Shown piece after piece: positions 33,638 through 41,838 of a stretch of 64,000 bases of DNA; position 1 is the stretch's first letter, and every line of letters starts with the position of its first letter. The position numbers and the translations under genes are program-made. This DNA is from Bog-756 sp963831535 (GTDB lineage Bacteria > Actinomycetota > Acidimicrobiia > Acidimicrobiales > RAAP-2). Below the pieces are notes generated by a model. The model was given only the letters and a program-made list of their open reading frames with translations, was not told where the DNA came from and made no database searches. The stretch is taken from NCBI GenBank assembly GCA_963831535.1, contig CAWHQP010000006.1:248001-312000 (forward strand), written 5' to 3'.

Positions 33638-34150
33638 GTGACGACATTCGATCGCCCGTTCGGCCGCGACTTCGAGGACTTCGAGACCGGCGATGTGTAC
33701 CGCCACTGGCCGGGCAAGACCATCACCGAGGCCGACGACCACCTGTTCTGCATGATCACCATGAACCACCATCCGTTGCACACCAACGCCTGGTTCGCCG
33801 AGCACGAGTCGGTGCAGGGCAAGAACGTGGTGGTGGGAAATCTGGTCTACTCCCTGGTCCTGGGGATGAGCGTGCCCGACGTCAGTGGCGCCGCCATCGC
33901 CAACCTCGAGGTCGAGTCCCTGATCCACCGGGCACCGACCTTCCACGGTGACACCATCTACGCCGAGACCAAGGTCATCGGCAAGGTCGAGTCCCGGTCA
34001 CGGGACGACCGGGGCGTGGTCACCGTGGAGACCAAGGGGTTCAACCAGCGGGGCGAAGAGGTGTGTTTCTTCCGACGCAAGGTGATGGTCTGGAAGCGTG
34101 CGTCGGCGCCGGCGCGTCGACGGCCCTACGGGGACGACGTCTGGGATTGA
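33638..34150 (+). CDS. MaoC-family (R)-specific dehydratase, mesaconyl-CoA hydratase-like
   Basis: A 170-residue single hot-dog domain. The catalytic Asp/His motif appears as ADDHLFCMITMNHHPLHTN, as in MaoC enoyl-CoA hydratases. Proteins of this length with the start FEDFETGDVYRHWPGKTITEADD occur next to CitE-type lyases (for example Rv2499c beside Rv2498c), and related double-domain enzymes hydrate mesaconyl-CoA. With the lyase at 27182 and dehydrogenase at 29046 it could complete mesaconyl-CoA to glyoxylate plus propionyl-CoA. GTG 33638 is chosen by spacing to the preceding stop. Confidence 0.83.
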   Translation: MTTFDRPFGRDFEDFETGDVYRHWPGKTITEADDHLFCMITMNHHPLHTNAWFAEHESVQGKNVVVGNLVYSLVLGMSVPDVSGAAIANLEVESLIHRAPTFHGDTIYAETKVIGKVESRSRDDRGVVTVETKGFNQRGEEVCFFRRKVMVWKRASAPARRRPYGDDVWD

Positions 34151-34227
34151 GCGGACCCGGGGGCGCAGTCGAACACCGGGTCGCGGTGACGCATCCGACC
34201 CGGCGGCGGGACGGGAGCGCCGATGTG

Positions 34228-35124
34228 ATGCGGGACCGGCGTCAGGTCGAGGCCATCGGTCGTGCCATCGAGGGGTGGGGCACGGCACTCGGCGGCGACT
34301 CGAGGCGACCCGAGCTGCCGTGGCGGTCGACCCGCGACCCGTGGGCGGTGCTGGTCAGCGAAGTGATGGCCCAGCAGACCCAGCTGGCCAGGGTGGTCCC
34401 GGCCTTCCTCGGCTTCATGGACCGGTTCCCCACGCCAGCGTCGTGCGCCGCAGCACCGGTGGGTGATGTGCTCCGAGCCTGGCGGGGGCTGGGGTACAAC
34501 CGGCGGGCCCGCAACCTCCATCTGGCCGCCCGGGCCGTGGTGGACGATCACGCCGGCCATCTGCCGTCGGACCTGGACGGGCTGCTCTCCCTGCCGGGCG
34601 TGGGGGCCTACACGGCTCGCGCCGTGATGGCCTTCGCATTCGGGGCGGACACCGGAGTCGTGGACACCAACGCCGGTCGGGTGCTGGCGCGGGCGGTGGC
34701 GGGCCGCCCGGTGGGTCGCGCCGAAGCCCAGAGGCTGGTGGACGCCATGGTCCCGCCCGAGCGGGGTTGGTGGTTCGGCCAGGCCCTCCTCGACCTCGGC
34801 GCCGGAACGTGCGTGGCCCGTGCGCCCCGCTGTCACGAGTGCCCCATCCGTCGCCGCTGTCGGTGGGCCTCCTCCGGTCGGGCCGGACCGGATCCCGCGG
34901 CGGGCTCAGCCGGGGTGTCGGTGCCCCAGAGCCGGTTCGCCGGCTCGGACCGACAGGGTCGGGGCCGGCTGATCGAGGCCCTGCGCCGGGATGAGGTCCC
35001 CGCGCCGGATCTGGCGGACGTGGTCGGTTGGGATGACCCCGAGCGGTTGGATCGGGTGGTGGCGGACCTGGTGGCCGAAGGCATGGTGGTCCGGACGGCC
35101 ACGGGGGCCCTTCGCCTGCCGTGA
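34228..35124 (+). CDS. mutY: A/G-specific adenine glycosylase
   Basis: A 298-residue glycosylase that removes adenine opposite 8-oxoguanine. The catalytic Glu is in EVMAQQTQ, the helix-hairpin-helix is LPGVGAYTARAVMAFAFG, the catalytic Asp lies in GVVDTNAGRVLAR, and the iron-sulfur ligands are Cys-x6-Cys-x2-Cys-x5-Cys in CVARAPRCHECPIRRRC. The C-terminal NUDIX-like domain of long MutY proteins is absent, as in many actinobacteria; a winged-helix-like tail follows instead. ATG 34228 is chosen, with GTG 34225 as alternative. Confidence 0.92.
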   Translation: MRDRRQVEAIGRAIEGWGTALGGDSRRPELPWRSTRDPWAVLVSEVMAQQTQLARVVPAFLGFMDRFPTPASCAAAPVGDVLRAWRGLGYNRRARNLHLAARAVVDDHAGHLPSDLDGLLSLPGVGAYTARAVMAFAFGADTGVVDTNAGRVLARAVAGRPVGRAEAQRLVDAMVPPERGWWFGQALLDLGAGTCVARAPRCHECPIRRRCRWASSGRAGPDPAAGSAGVSVPQSRFAGSDRQGRGRLIEALRRDEVPAPDLADVVGWDDPERLDRVVADLVAEGMVVRTATGALRLP

Positions 35125-35219
35125 CCGGTGTGGCCTGTGCCCGGGCCGTCGACTGGCTACGGTGGTCTTCGTCAGACCAGTAGTGGCGCCCGCCGGCCGA
35201 GGCGGGGTCAGGGGGGGCC

Positions 35220-36683
35220 ATGAGACCACGGTGGAGGCGGTCGATCGGGAGTGTGGCGGCCGCCTCACTGCTGGCCATGGCCGGTTCCGCCCCGGCGGCA
35301 TGGGCGACCACGACCGGAGGAGCCGTGGTGCTCGGGGCGCCCGCCTCCGTGCCCGAGTCGGTCTTCACCGTGGCGACGCCGAGCGTGGTCACCACGCCGG
35401 CGGTTCCCGACGGGACGGTGACCCCCGCCGTGTACGACCGGGTATCGGTGCGCCGCTTCGGCTCACCCGACGCGTCGCACGTCCTGGTACTGGTGCCGGG
35501 GACCAACGGAGGGGCCGGTGACTTCGACATCGTGGCCCCGTACCTCGTGGCCCACGTCCCCCATCTCCAGGTCTGGGCCGAGATGCGTCGGGAGGGCGCC
35601 CTCCAAGACGACAGCCTCCTCCAGGAGGTGCTGGCCGGCCGGGCCACCTATCAGCAGGCCTTCGACTACTACCTCGGCTTCCTGTCCGACCCGTCGATCA
35701 CCGACCACTACCAGCCGCTGGTCGCCTCCCAGTTCACGTTCGTGCTGCAGTGGGGCCTCGCCGTGGCCATGAACGACCTGAACGCCGTGATCCAGGCAGC
35801 CAGGGACGGAGGCACGAGGACGGTCACCCTCGGCGGCCACTCCCTCGGCGGCACCGAGGCCGCGGCCTACGCGGCGTGGGATTTCGACGGCCGAGGCGGC
35901 TACCGGAACATCGATGGCATCATGTGCATCGACGGATGCGCCGGCGCGCCGTTCGCCGGCGAGAAGCCGGTGACGGTGGCCTCGGCCCAGACGGCCATCG
36001 ACACGATGGACACCAAAGGTCCGTGGCTCGATCTACTGGGGGTGGGGCTCCCCTGGGTCACCGGGGTGTTCAGCCAGTTGGGCGCCCTCGCCGCCGTCGA
36101 GGCGCCGAACGCTCCGTCCCTGCTCCAGACCTTCCCACTCCTGCCGAAATCCCTGAAGCCGGCCAAGCCGGTGACCAACCTGGCCCAGGTGGGCTACGCC
36201 TTCGACGCGTCGACCTCGCCGTCAGCCCTGGCCCTCGTCCATGTGCACTCGGGCCATGTGGCGACCACGGGTAGCCCGGCCGGCTGGGTGGACACCGGGA
36301 TCACCCCGGCCCAGAACGTCGCCGACGCCTTCGCCCAGGCGCCGCTGGCCGCCGCCGATTGGTACTACCCGGAGCGGTTGTCCATCGACGCCGGTGCGGC
36401 GGCCACGCTGCGCCAGACCCCAGCGGCCACCTATCTGGGTCTGCGATTGCTCGACACCGACAAGGTGAACGTCCCGTTGTACGCCTTCCAGACATCACTC
36501 GGGGGCTCCGACAACGCCGTGGCCGACGCTGCCCACGACTTCCAGAAGCACTCGTTGATCCCGAACGTCACCGTGGTCAGCCGTACGGCGACGTACAGCC
36601 ACCTCGATCCGCTCCTGGCCACCCCGTCGAAGAACGCCTTCCTCCAGACGGCGGTCCCGTGGCTGAAGAGGATCGGCGCCTAG
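35220..36683 (+). CDS. Secreted alpha/beta hydrolase (lipase/esterase-like)
   Basis: A 487-residue exported protein. The signal peptide (RRSIGSVAAASLLAMAGSAPAAWA) ends in a typical Ala-x-Ala site. The nucleophile elbow is GGHSLGGTEAAAYA, and the oxyanion side is VLVPGTNGGAGD. A candidate catalytic His is in the TYSHLDPLLA segment near the C-terminus; a candidate Asp lies earlier (LDTDKVNVP). It probably acts on lipid or ester substrates outside the cell. Confidence 0.82.
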   Translation: MRPRWRRSIGSVAAASLLAMAGSAPAAWATTTGGAVVLGAPASVPESVFTVATPSVVTTPAVPDGTVTPAVYDRVSVRRFGSPDASHVLVLVPGTNGGAGDFDIVAPYLVAHVPHLQVWAEMRREGALQDDSLLQEVLAGRATYQQAFDYYLGFLSDPSITDHYQPLVASQFTFVLQWGLAVAMNDLNAVIQAARDGGTRTVTLGGHSLGGTEAAAYAAWDFDGRGGYRNIDGIMCIDGCAGAPFAGEKPVTVASAQTAIDTMDTKGPWLDLLGVGLPWVTGVFSQLGALAAVEAPNAPSLLQTFPLLPKSLKPAKPVTNLAQVGYAFDASTSPSALALVHVHSGHVATTGSPAGWVDTGITPAQNVADAFAQAPLAAADWYYPERLSIDAGAAATLRQTPAATYLGLRLLDTDKVNVPLYAFQTSLGGSDNAVADAAHDFQKHSLIPNVTVVSRTATYSHLDPLLATPSKNAFLQTAVPWLKRIGA

Positions 36684-36709
36684 TCATCCCCGGGCTTCAG
36701 CGGTCGGAA

Positions 36710-37579
36710 TCAGGCCGTCACGAACCTGACGATGTGATCGTTCACCTCATCGGGATGCTCCAGATGCAGGAAGTGACCGGCTCCGTCCACGGTCACCATC
36801 TCCGAGCCGGGGGCCAGATGGTCGGTCACCGATCCGATCGTCTCGATGCCGATGCAGCCGTCGTCGGCCCCGTGCAGGTAGAGAGCTGGCTGGGGCGCCC
36901 CGGTGGCTCCCGCGGCCTGGGCGGCTGCGGCGTCGGGGTCGTCGGGCGGCCCGGCGAATGTGGCTCGGTAATAACCGAGCGCAGCGCTCAGACTCTCTGG
37001 CGCGGCCAGGGACTCCTTGACCCGGGCTGCGTCCCCGGTTCCGTCGAATCCCGGAGACCAGTCCGCCCAAATGCGGTCGATGAAAGCGAAGTCGTCCAGT
37101 GTCACGGCGTACTCGGCCAGGGGGGTCTGGAAGAAGAAGATGTACCAGCTGCGCCGGAGCTGGTCGTAGGAGAAGAACCCATCGGCCATTGCCGCCTGGG
37201 GTGCCAGTGCGGCGACCACCACCCGCCGCCACCGCTCCGGCTCGAAGGCGGCGGCGCCGTAGGTGGCGAAGGCACCCCAGTCGTGGCCGATGATGACGGC
37301 ATCGTCCTGGCCGCCGAGGACCTCGTGCAGGGCACAGGCGTCGAGGGCCAGGGTCCCGGTGTCGTAGCGCCCGTCCTCGGGGACTGCGGATGGGGCGTAC
37401 CCGCGGAGGAACGGGGCCACGGCGTGGAAGCCGGCGTCGGCCAGTCGGGGGAGGAGGTGGCGCCAGGTGTGGGCGGTGTCGGGAAATCCGTGCAGGCACA
37501 GGGCCAGCGGCCCGTCGTCCGGGCCGTCCTCGAGGTAGGCGAACCCGGTGCCGTTGGCCGTGACGGTGCGATGGTCCAT
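36710..37579 (-). CDS. Alpha/beta hydrolase (epoxide hydrolase/haloalkane-type)
   Basis: A 289-residue hydrolase. HGFPDTAHTWRHLLPRL is the oxyanion-hole loop of this branch, and the nucleophile elbow is GHDWGAFATYGAA with Asp as nucleophile, typical of epoxide hydrolases and dehalogenases. The final His is in GAGHFLHLEHPDEVN. The cap domain begins after LAPQ. Divergent from the MBL-fold gene. Substrate unknown. Confidence 0.87.
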   Translation of the reverse strand: MDHRTVTANGTGFAYLEDGPDDGPLALCLHGFPDTAHTWRHLLPRLADAGFHAVAPFLRGYAPSAVPEDGRYDTGTLALDACALHEVLGGQDDAVIIGHDWGAFATYGAAAFEPERWRRVVVAALAPQAAMADGFFSYDQLRRSWYIFFFQTPLAEYAVTLDDFAFIDRIWADWSPGFDGTGDAARVKESLAAPESLSAALGYYRATFAGPPDDPDAAAAQAAGATGAPQPALYLHGADDGCIGIETIGSVTDHLAPGSEMVTVDGAGHFLHLEHPDEVNDHIVRFVTA

Positions 37580-37719
37580 GTCCGGGAGGGTAGCGTCCGT
37601 CGTCGGGGACCGGGGGGGCCACCAACGATCGAGGACGCCCGACCACCGGTACCCTGGATCACCGGTGCGCGGACCGGGACACGGGTGCCGATGGGATGTC
37701 CGACTAGCCTCGTCCTTCG

Positions 37720-38574
37720 GTGAGAATCACCTACTTCGGTGTCCGGGGCTCCTGCCCGTGTTCGTCAGACCTCTACCGCCGCTACGGGGGGAACACCTCG
37801 TGCGTGCTGGTGGAGGTGGACGGTGAGCCTCCCCTGATCATTGATCTGGGGACCGGGCTCCGCGCCCTGGGCCACCATCTCGATTCGTCCCCGGCCCTCG
37901 ACGGGGCCCCGCTGCGGGCCAACGCCCTGCTCTCCCATCTGCACTACGACCACGTCCTCGGGATCCCGTTCTTCGCCCCCATGCGCCACGCCGAGGCCGT
38001 GGTCGACGTCTACGGACCGGCTCAAGAAGGAGTGCTGTTGGAAGAGGCATTGGCCTCCATGGTTCGGCCCCCCTTCTTCCCCATCCACATGGCCCAGTTC
38101 GAGGGGTCGTTCCGGTTCCACGATCTCGGGGGGACCGACGAGTTCGCCATCGGTGCGATGACGGTGAAGGTCCGTCCGGTGGCCCACATCGGGCGCACCC
38201 TCGGCTTCCGGCTCGAGGTCGACGGCCAGGTCCTGGCCTATGTGTCGGACCATCAGGCACCCCCGGACCTCTGCTCGGTGGAGCCAGACGTCCTCGAGCT
38301 GTGCGACGGCGCCGACCTCTTGTTGCACGATGCCCAGTACACCGACAAGGAGTTCGCCCAGGTACCCCACTGGGGGCACTCCACGGCCGACTACGCCGTC
38401 CACGTGGCCGTGGAGTCAGGGGTGAAGCGACTGGCCCTGTTCCACCACGACCCGTCCCACTCCGATGACCAGATCGACAGCATGCTCGCCGGGGCCCGGG
38501 ACCTGGCATCCTCGGCGCCGCGGCTCGAGGTCGACGCGGCCGCCGAGGGCACGACCGTGGTCCTCGGACACTGA
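37720..38574 (+). CDS. MBL-fold metallohydrolase
   Basis: A 284-residue metallo-beta-lactamase-fold protein. Metal ligands are LSHLHYDHVLG (HxHxDH-type) and HDAQYTDKEF, with a further His in HIGRTLGFRL and FHHDPSHSDD. The opening RITYFGVRGSCPCSS is typical of the group often named PhnP-like or related to two-component receiver-linked MBL proteins. GTG 37720. The flavin reductase gene follows two bases after its stop, so the pair is likely co-expressed. Substrate unknown. Confidence 0.87.
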   Translation: MRITYFGVRGSCPCSSDLYRRYGGNTSCVLVEVDGEPPLIIDLGTGLRALGHHLDSSPALDGAPLRANALLSHLHYDHVLGIPFFAPMRHAEAVVDVYGPAQEGVLLEEALASMVRPPFFPIHMAQFEGSFRFHDLGGTDEFAIGAMTVKVRPVAHIGRTLGFRLEVDGQVLAYVSDHQAPPDLCSVEPDVLELCDGADLLLHDAQYTDKEFAQVPHWGHSTADYAVHVAVESGVKRLALFHHDPSHSDDQIDSMLAGARDLASSAPRLEVDAAAEGTTVVLGH

Positions 38575-38576
38575 CC

Positions 38577-39095
38577 GTGGCCTTCGACGACCAGGCGTTC
38601 AAGGACGCCATGAGCCGCTTCACGAGCGGCGTGACCATCGTGGCGGGCGTGGATGAGGGCGAGCCGGTGGGATTCACCTGCCAGAGTTTCGTCTCGCTCT
38701 CGATCGACCCTCCCTTCGTGGCGGTGGCCCCGGCCCGCACCTCGACCAGCTGGCCCCGCATCGCGCGGGCTGGGACGTTCTGCGTCAACGTCCTCGGTGA
38801 CCACCAAGAGGAGCTCTGCCGGGGCTTCGCCGTCTCGGGGGGGAACAAATTCGACGGTGTGGACTGGCACCCCGCCCCGGCGACCGGGGCCCCGGTGATC
38901 GACGGCAGCCTCGCCTGGGTCGACTGCCGGGTCGAGTTGGTCCACGATGCGGGGGACCACGAGCTGATCATCGGAAAGGTCCTCGATCTCGGGACCAACG
39001 ACGGCCTCCCCCTGCTGTTTTACCGGAGCAGGTTCGCTACTCTTGCCCGGCACGCCGGAGACGGTGAGCACTCACGCCAAGGGGAGGGGACATGA
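38577..39095 (+). CDS. Flavin reductase, HsaB-like
   Basis: A 172-residue flavin reductase-domain protein. PVGFTCQSFVSLSIDPP, TFCVNVLGDHQEELCRGFA and GGNKFDGVDWHPAP match the small reductases that supply FADH2 or FMNH2 to two-component monooxygenases. The resemblance to HsaB, which partners the steroid-ring hydroxylase HsaA, is noticeable but not decisive. GTG 38577 lies three bases after the MBL gene. The C-terminal tail (GDGEHSRQGEGT) runs into the ribosome site of the following gene. Confidence 0.85.
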   Translation: MAFDDQAFKDAMSRFTSGVTIVAGVDEGEPVGFTCQSFVSLSIDPPFVAVAPARTSTSWPRIARAGTFCVNVLGDHQEELCRGFAVSGGNKFDGVDWHPAPATGAPVIDGSLAWVDCRVELVHDAGDHELIIGKVLDLGTNDGLPLLFYRSRFATLARHAGDGEHSRQGEGT

Positions 39096-39098
39096 CAC

Positions 39099-39650
39099 GT
39101 GCCTGACATCAAGGAGTCCGACGTCATCGCCGACGTCATCGTGGTGGAGCCCGACGCCCACGGGGACGAACGGGGACGGTTCGTGGAGACCTACCGTCGC
39201 AGCTGGTTCCCCCTCGGGCGGGAGATGACCCAGGCCAATCGATCGGTGAAGCAGGCCGGCGCCATCGTGGGGCTGCACTACCACCTCCATCAAGCCGACT
39301 ACTGGTACGTCCTCGCCGGCACGGCCCGTGTCGTGCTCCACGACCTCCGTGAGGGGTCGCCGACCGACGGTGCCACCCTCACCCTCGATCTCGACGGCGA
39401 CCACGACCGCGGCCTGTTCATCCCGCCGGGGGTGGCCCACGGTTTCGCCTCACTCACCGACCTCACCCTCTGGTATCTGGTGGACGGCTACTACAACCCC
39501 CAGGACGAGCTGGGCGTGGCCTGGGACGATCCGGCCATCGGGGCCGACTGGGGGCTCACCGATCCCGTCCTCTCGGACCGGGACCTGGCCAACCCGCTGC
39601 GGTCGGAGATCCATCCCGGCGTGCAGCCGAGGGCCGGCCTCCGCACCTGA
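39099..39650 (+). CDS. dTDP-4-dehydrorhamnose 3,5-epimerase-like cupin (RmlC family)
   Basis: A 183-residue cupin. ERGRFVETYRRSWFP, then QANRSVKQAGAIVGLHYH with the catalytic His, and IPPGVAHGFASLTD are typical of RmlC. It ends in the YYNPQDELGVAWDDPAIGADW signature. It would form dTDP-4-dehydro-L-rhamnose for cell-wall rhamnose. GTG 39099 follows GGGAGGGGA at 39083-39090. No other dTDP-sugar genes are close by, so its partners lie elsewhere. Confidence 0.88.
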   Translation: MPDIKESDVIADVIVVEPDAHGDERGRFVETYRRSWFPLGREMTQANRSVKQAGAIVGLHYHLHQADYWYVLAGTARVVLHDLREGSPTDGATLTLDLDGDHDRGLFIPPGVAHGFASLTDLTLWYLVDGYYNPQDELGVAWDDPAIGADWGLTDPVLSDRDLANPLRSEIHPGVQPRAGLRT

Positions 39651-39706
39651 GTGTTCGACCCGTCGTCGACGGCGTGGGTCTCGAACCGTTCTGACAGACT
39701 GCGCCC

Positions 39707-40570
39707 ATGACATCCCATCCCGACCGGCAGTCCGATCCTGTCCCGGCGAACCTGGCGCGGGCCACGACGAACGGCGATGACCGGCCGGCGGTGCTCGGCG
39801 AGCGCCTGGGTTCGCCCCGGACCGGCGTCCTCGTGACCGGAGGAGGTTCCGGCATCGGCCGGGATACGGCCCTGGCTCTGGCCGAGGTGGGTCGACCGGT
39901 TTGCGTGTGGGACATCGACGCCTCGGGGGCGGAGGAGACGGCTGCCCTCTGCCGGGAGCGCCATGGCGGAGTGGCCACCTGGTCGGTCGTGGACGTCGCC
40001 GACACCTCGACCGTGGGCCGGGCGGTGCCCGACGCCGAGGCGTCCCTCGGGTCCCTCGGTGGCTTCGTGCACGCCGCAGGGGTGTCCGGGGCCATGCCCA
40101 TCGACCTCCTCGAGGACGATCTCTGGGACACCACGCTCAACATCAACCTCCGGGCCGGGGTGATGATCTGCCGCCAGCTGATCGAGCCGTTCCGTCGGGC
40201 CGGGCCCGGGTCGGCCGTGGTGTTCATCTCGTCCATCGAGGGACTCTTCGGCAGTGCCTTCATCACCGCCTACTGTGCGTCCAAGGGCGGGGTCCTCGGC
40301 GTCATGCGCTCCATCGCCCAACGCTTCGCAGCGGAGGGATTCCGGGTCAATGCCGTCTGCCCGGGGGCCGTGGACACCCCCATGCTGGCCCCGGCCTTCG
40401 CGCTCCCCGGGTTCCGAGAGCAACTGGAGGAGCGGACCCCGCTCCAGCGGGTGTCGACACCCGACGAGATCGCCAGACCCATCCGGTTCCTGCTCTCCGA
40501 CGAGGCGTCGTTCATCACCGGGGCCCACCTGACCATCGACGGCGGGCTCACGGCGATCACTGCCGTCTGA
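39707..40570 (+). CDS. SDR-family oxidoreductase
   Basis: A 287-residue short-chain dehydrogenase with a disordered N-terminus of about 35 residues. TGGGSGIGRDTALALAE, CVWDIDAS for NAD specificity, HAAGVSGAM, Ser in FISSIEGL and YCASKGGVLG give the usual catalytic set. The end ITGAHLTIDGG is typical of FabG-like and glucose-dehydrogenase-like members. ATG 39707. Substrate unknown. Confidence 0.88.
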   Translation: MTSHPDRQSDPVPANLARATTNGDDRPAVLGERLGSPRTGVLVTGGGSGIGRDTALALAEVGRPVCVWDIDASGAEETAALCRERHGGVATWSVVDVADTSTVGRAVPDAEASLGSLGGFVHAAGVSGAMPIDLLEDDLWDTTLNINLRAGVMICRQLIEPFRRAGPGSAVVFISSIEGLFGSAFITAYCASKGGVLGVMRSIAQRFAAEGFRVNAVCPGAVDTPMLAPAFALPGFREQLEERTPLQRVSTPDEIARPIRFLLSDEASFITGAHLTIDGGLTAITAV

Positions 40571-40707
40571 GCTGGCATCATCGTATCAAGCGATATATCC
40601 ATCATCTTATGAGCTAGGCAGCCTATGACCGGCCCGTCGACGCCGCCCATCCGGGCGCCGGGGGCCTCGCCTCCCGCCGTTGAGCCGCTTCGGGTTGAAT
40701 AGTCGGG
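40571..40707. other. AT-richer intergenic promoter region
   Basis: This short region holds GATATATC at 40592-40599 and the palindrome TAGGCAGCCTA at 40615-40625. It is markedly AT-richer than its surroundings and must include the promoter of the DUF4115-like gene. No gene is seen. Confidence 0.45.
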
Positions 40708-41829
40708 ATGTGGATCGCCCTGGCCCTCGTGGCACTGATCATCGTCGCCGCGGTGATCGCCGTGCTCTTCCGGCGTCCCGAGGGTGACGACATCGACTCG
40801 GTACGCAGTTACCACTCGGCGCTGGGTACCCTCGAGCACCTGTCGGAGCGCACGCACACGTCGGTGTCGATCGTGGAGCATGACGACCGGGCCGGCATGG
40901 AACCGGGTGTCCCCCGTTCGTACCGCCGGGCTTCGGGGGCGGCCGGGGGAGCGGCCCGCGGGGCGACGGGGTCGAGCGGCACGTCGGTGGGGGTCGGCAC
41001 CGGCCGTGCGGTCCCTCCGGTTCCGGTCCGGGGCAACGACGAATTCCCCGACCCGGAGATCCCTCTGATCTTCGACGACTCCCGACCCCGCGACAGGATC
41101 CGCCCGGACGCCGCCTCGGGCGACGGCATTCCCGTCTCGCGGACCGACCGGGCCCAACGTCACGCCCTCGACTCGATGAACCACCGACCCCGCCGGACGA
41201 CCACCGTCCTGGTCGTCGTGGCCGCGGTGGTGCTCTTCGGCGTGCTGGCCTACGTCGGCTCCAAGCGGTCCTCCCCGGGGCACCCGCATGCCGCTGCTGC
41301 CACGTCGACGACCGCGGCCCGGACGTCCCATGCCGGCTCGGCGACCACCGTGGCGAGGTCACCGGGCACGACGGCCGCTTCCGGCGCCCACAAGGCGAAG
41401 GCCAAGGTCCACGTGGCCACCACCACGCCGACCACCCAGCCGACCCAGGTGGTGGCCCTCACCTCCACCTCCAGCACGGCCACCTATCCGGTCACCAACA
41501 GCAATTACAAGGTGACCGTGACCGGTACGGGGTCGTGCTGGGTGGCGGTGACCAGCTCCTCGTCGGGCTCCACCATCTGGGCCGGGGAGGTGCAGGCCGG
41601 CGGGGTGCAGACCGTGGCGGCCAGCGGCAGCGTGACCGTGCAGCTCGGCACCCCCGAAGTGACGCTGGCCATCGACAAGGTCCCGGTGGTCCTGCCCACG
41701 CCGATCAGCGCGCCTTTCGTGGCCACCTTCCAGCCCACCGCCGCCGCCCTCGCTGCCAGCCCCCCGACCACCACGACCACCACGACCACCACCACGGTCG
41801 CCTCTACGAGCTCGACGACTCCTCCTTGA
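40708..41829 (+). CDS. Membrane protein with DUF4115-like extracellular domain
   Basis: A 373-residue protein with two membrane helices (residues 2-21 and about 169-188). Between them is a Gly/Ala/Ser-rich cytoplasmic region. After a Thr/Ser/Ala-rich linker a small beta domain follows (YKVTVTGTGSCWVAVTSSSSGSTIWAGEVQAGG), which is the pattern of RodZ-like DUF4115 domains. The end is a Thr run (41764-41795). Such proteins are often linked to cell-shape or division proteins; no partner is visible here. Confidence 0.72.
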   Translation: MWIALALVALIIVAAVIAVLFRRPEGDDIDSVRSYHSALGTLEHLSERTHTSVSIVEHDDRAGMEPGVPRSYRRASGAAGGAARGATGSSGTSVGVGTGRAVPPVPVRGNDEFPDPEIPLIFDDSRPRDRIRPDAASGDGIPVSRTDRAQRHALDSMNHRPRRTTTVLVVVAAVVLFGVLAYVGSKRSSPGHPHAAAATSTTAARTSHAGSATTVARSPGTTAASGAHKAKAKVHVATTTPTTQPTQVVALTSTSSTATYPVTNSNYKVTVTGTGSCWVAVTSSSSGSTIWAGEVQAGGVQTVAASGSVTVQLGTPEVTLAIDKVPVVLPTPISAPFVATFQPTAAALAASPPTTTTTTTTTTVASTSSTTPP

Positions 41830-41838
41830 GCGTCGTGG

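Noticed and set aside
40584..40625. Attachment site or promoter palindrome in the AT-rich gap before the DUF4115-like gene
   Set aside because: The symmetric parts are only 8-11 bp, with no second copy and no integrase nearby, so no element can be supported.
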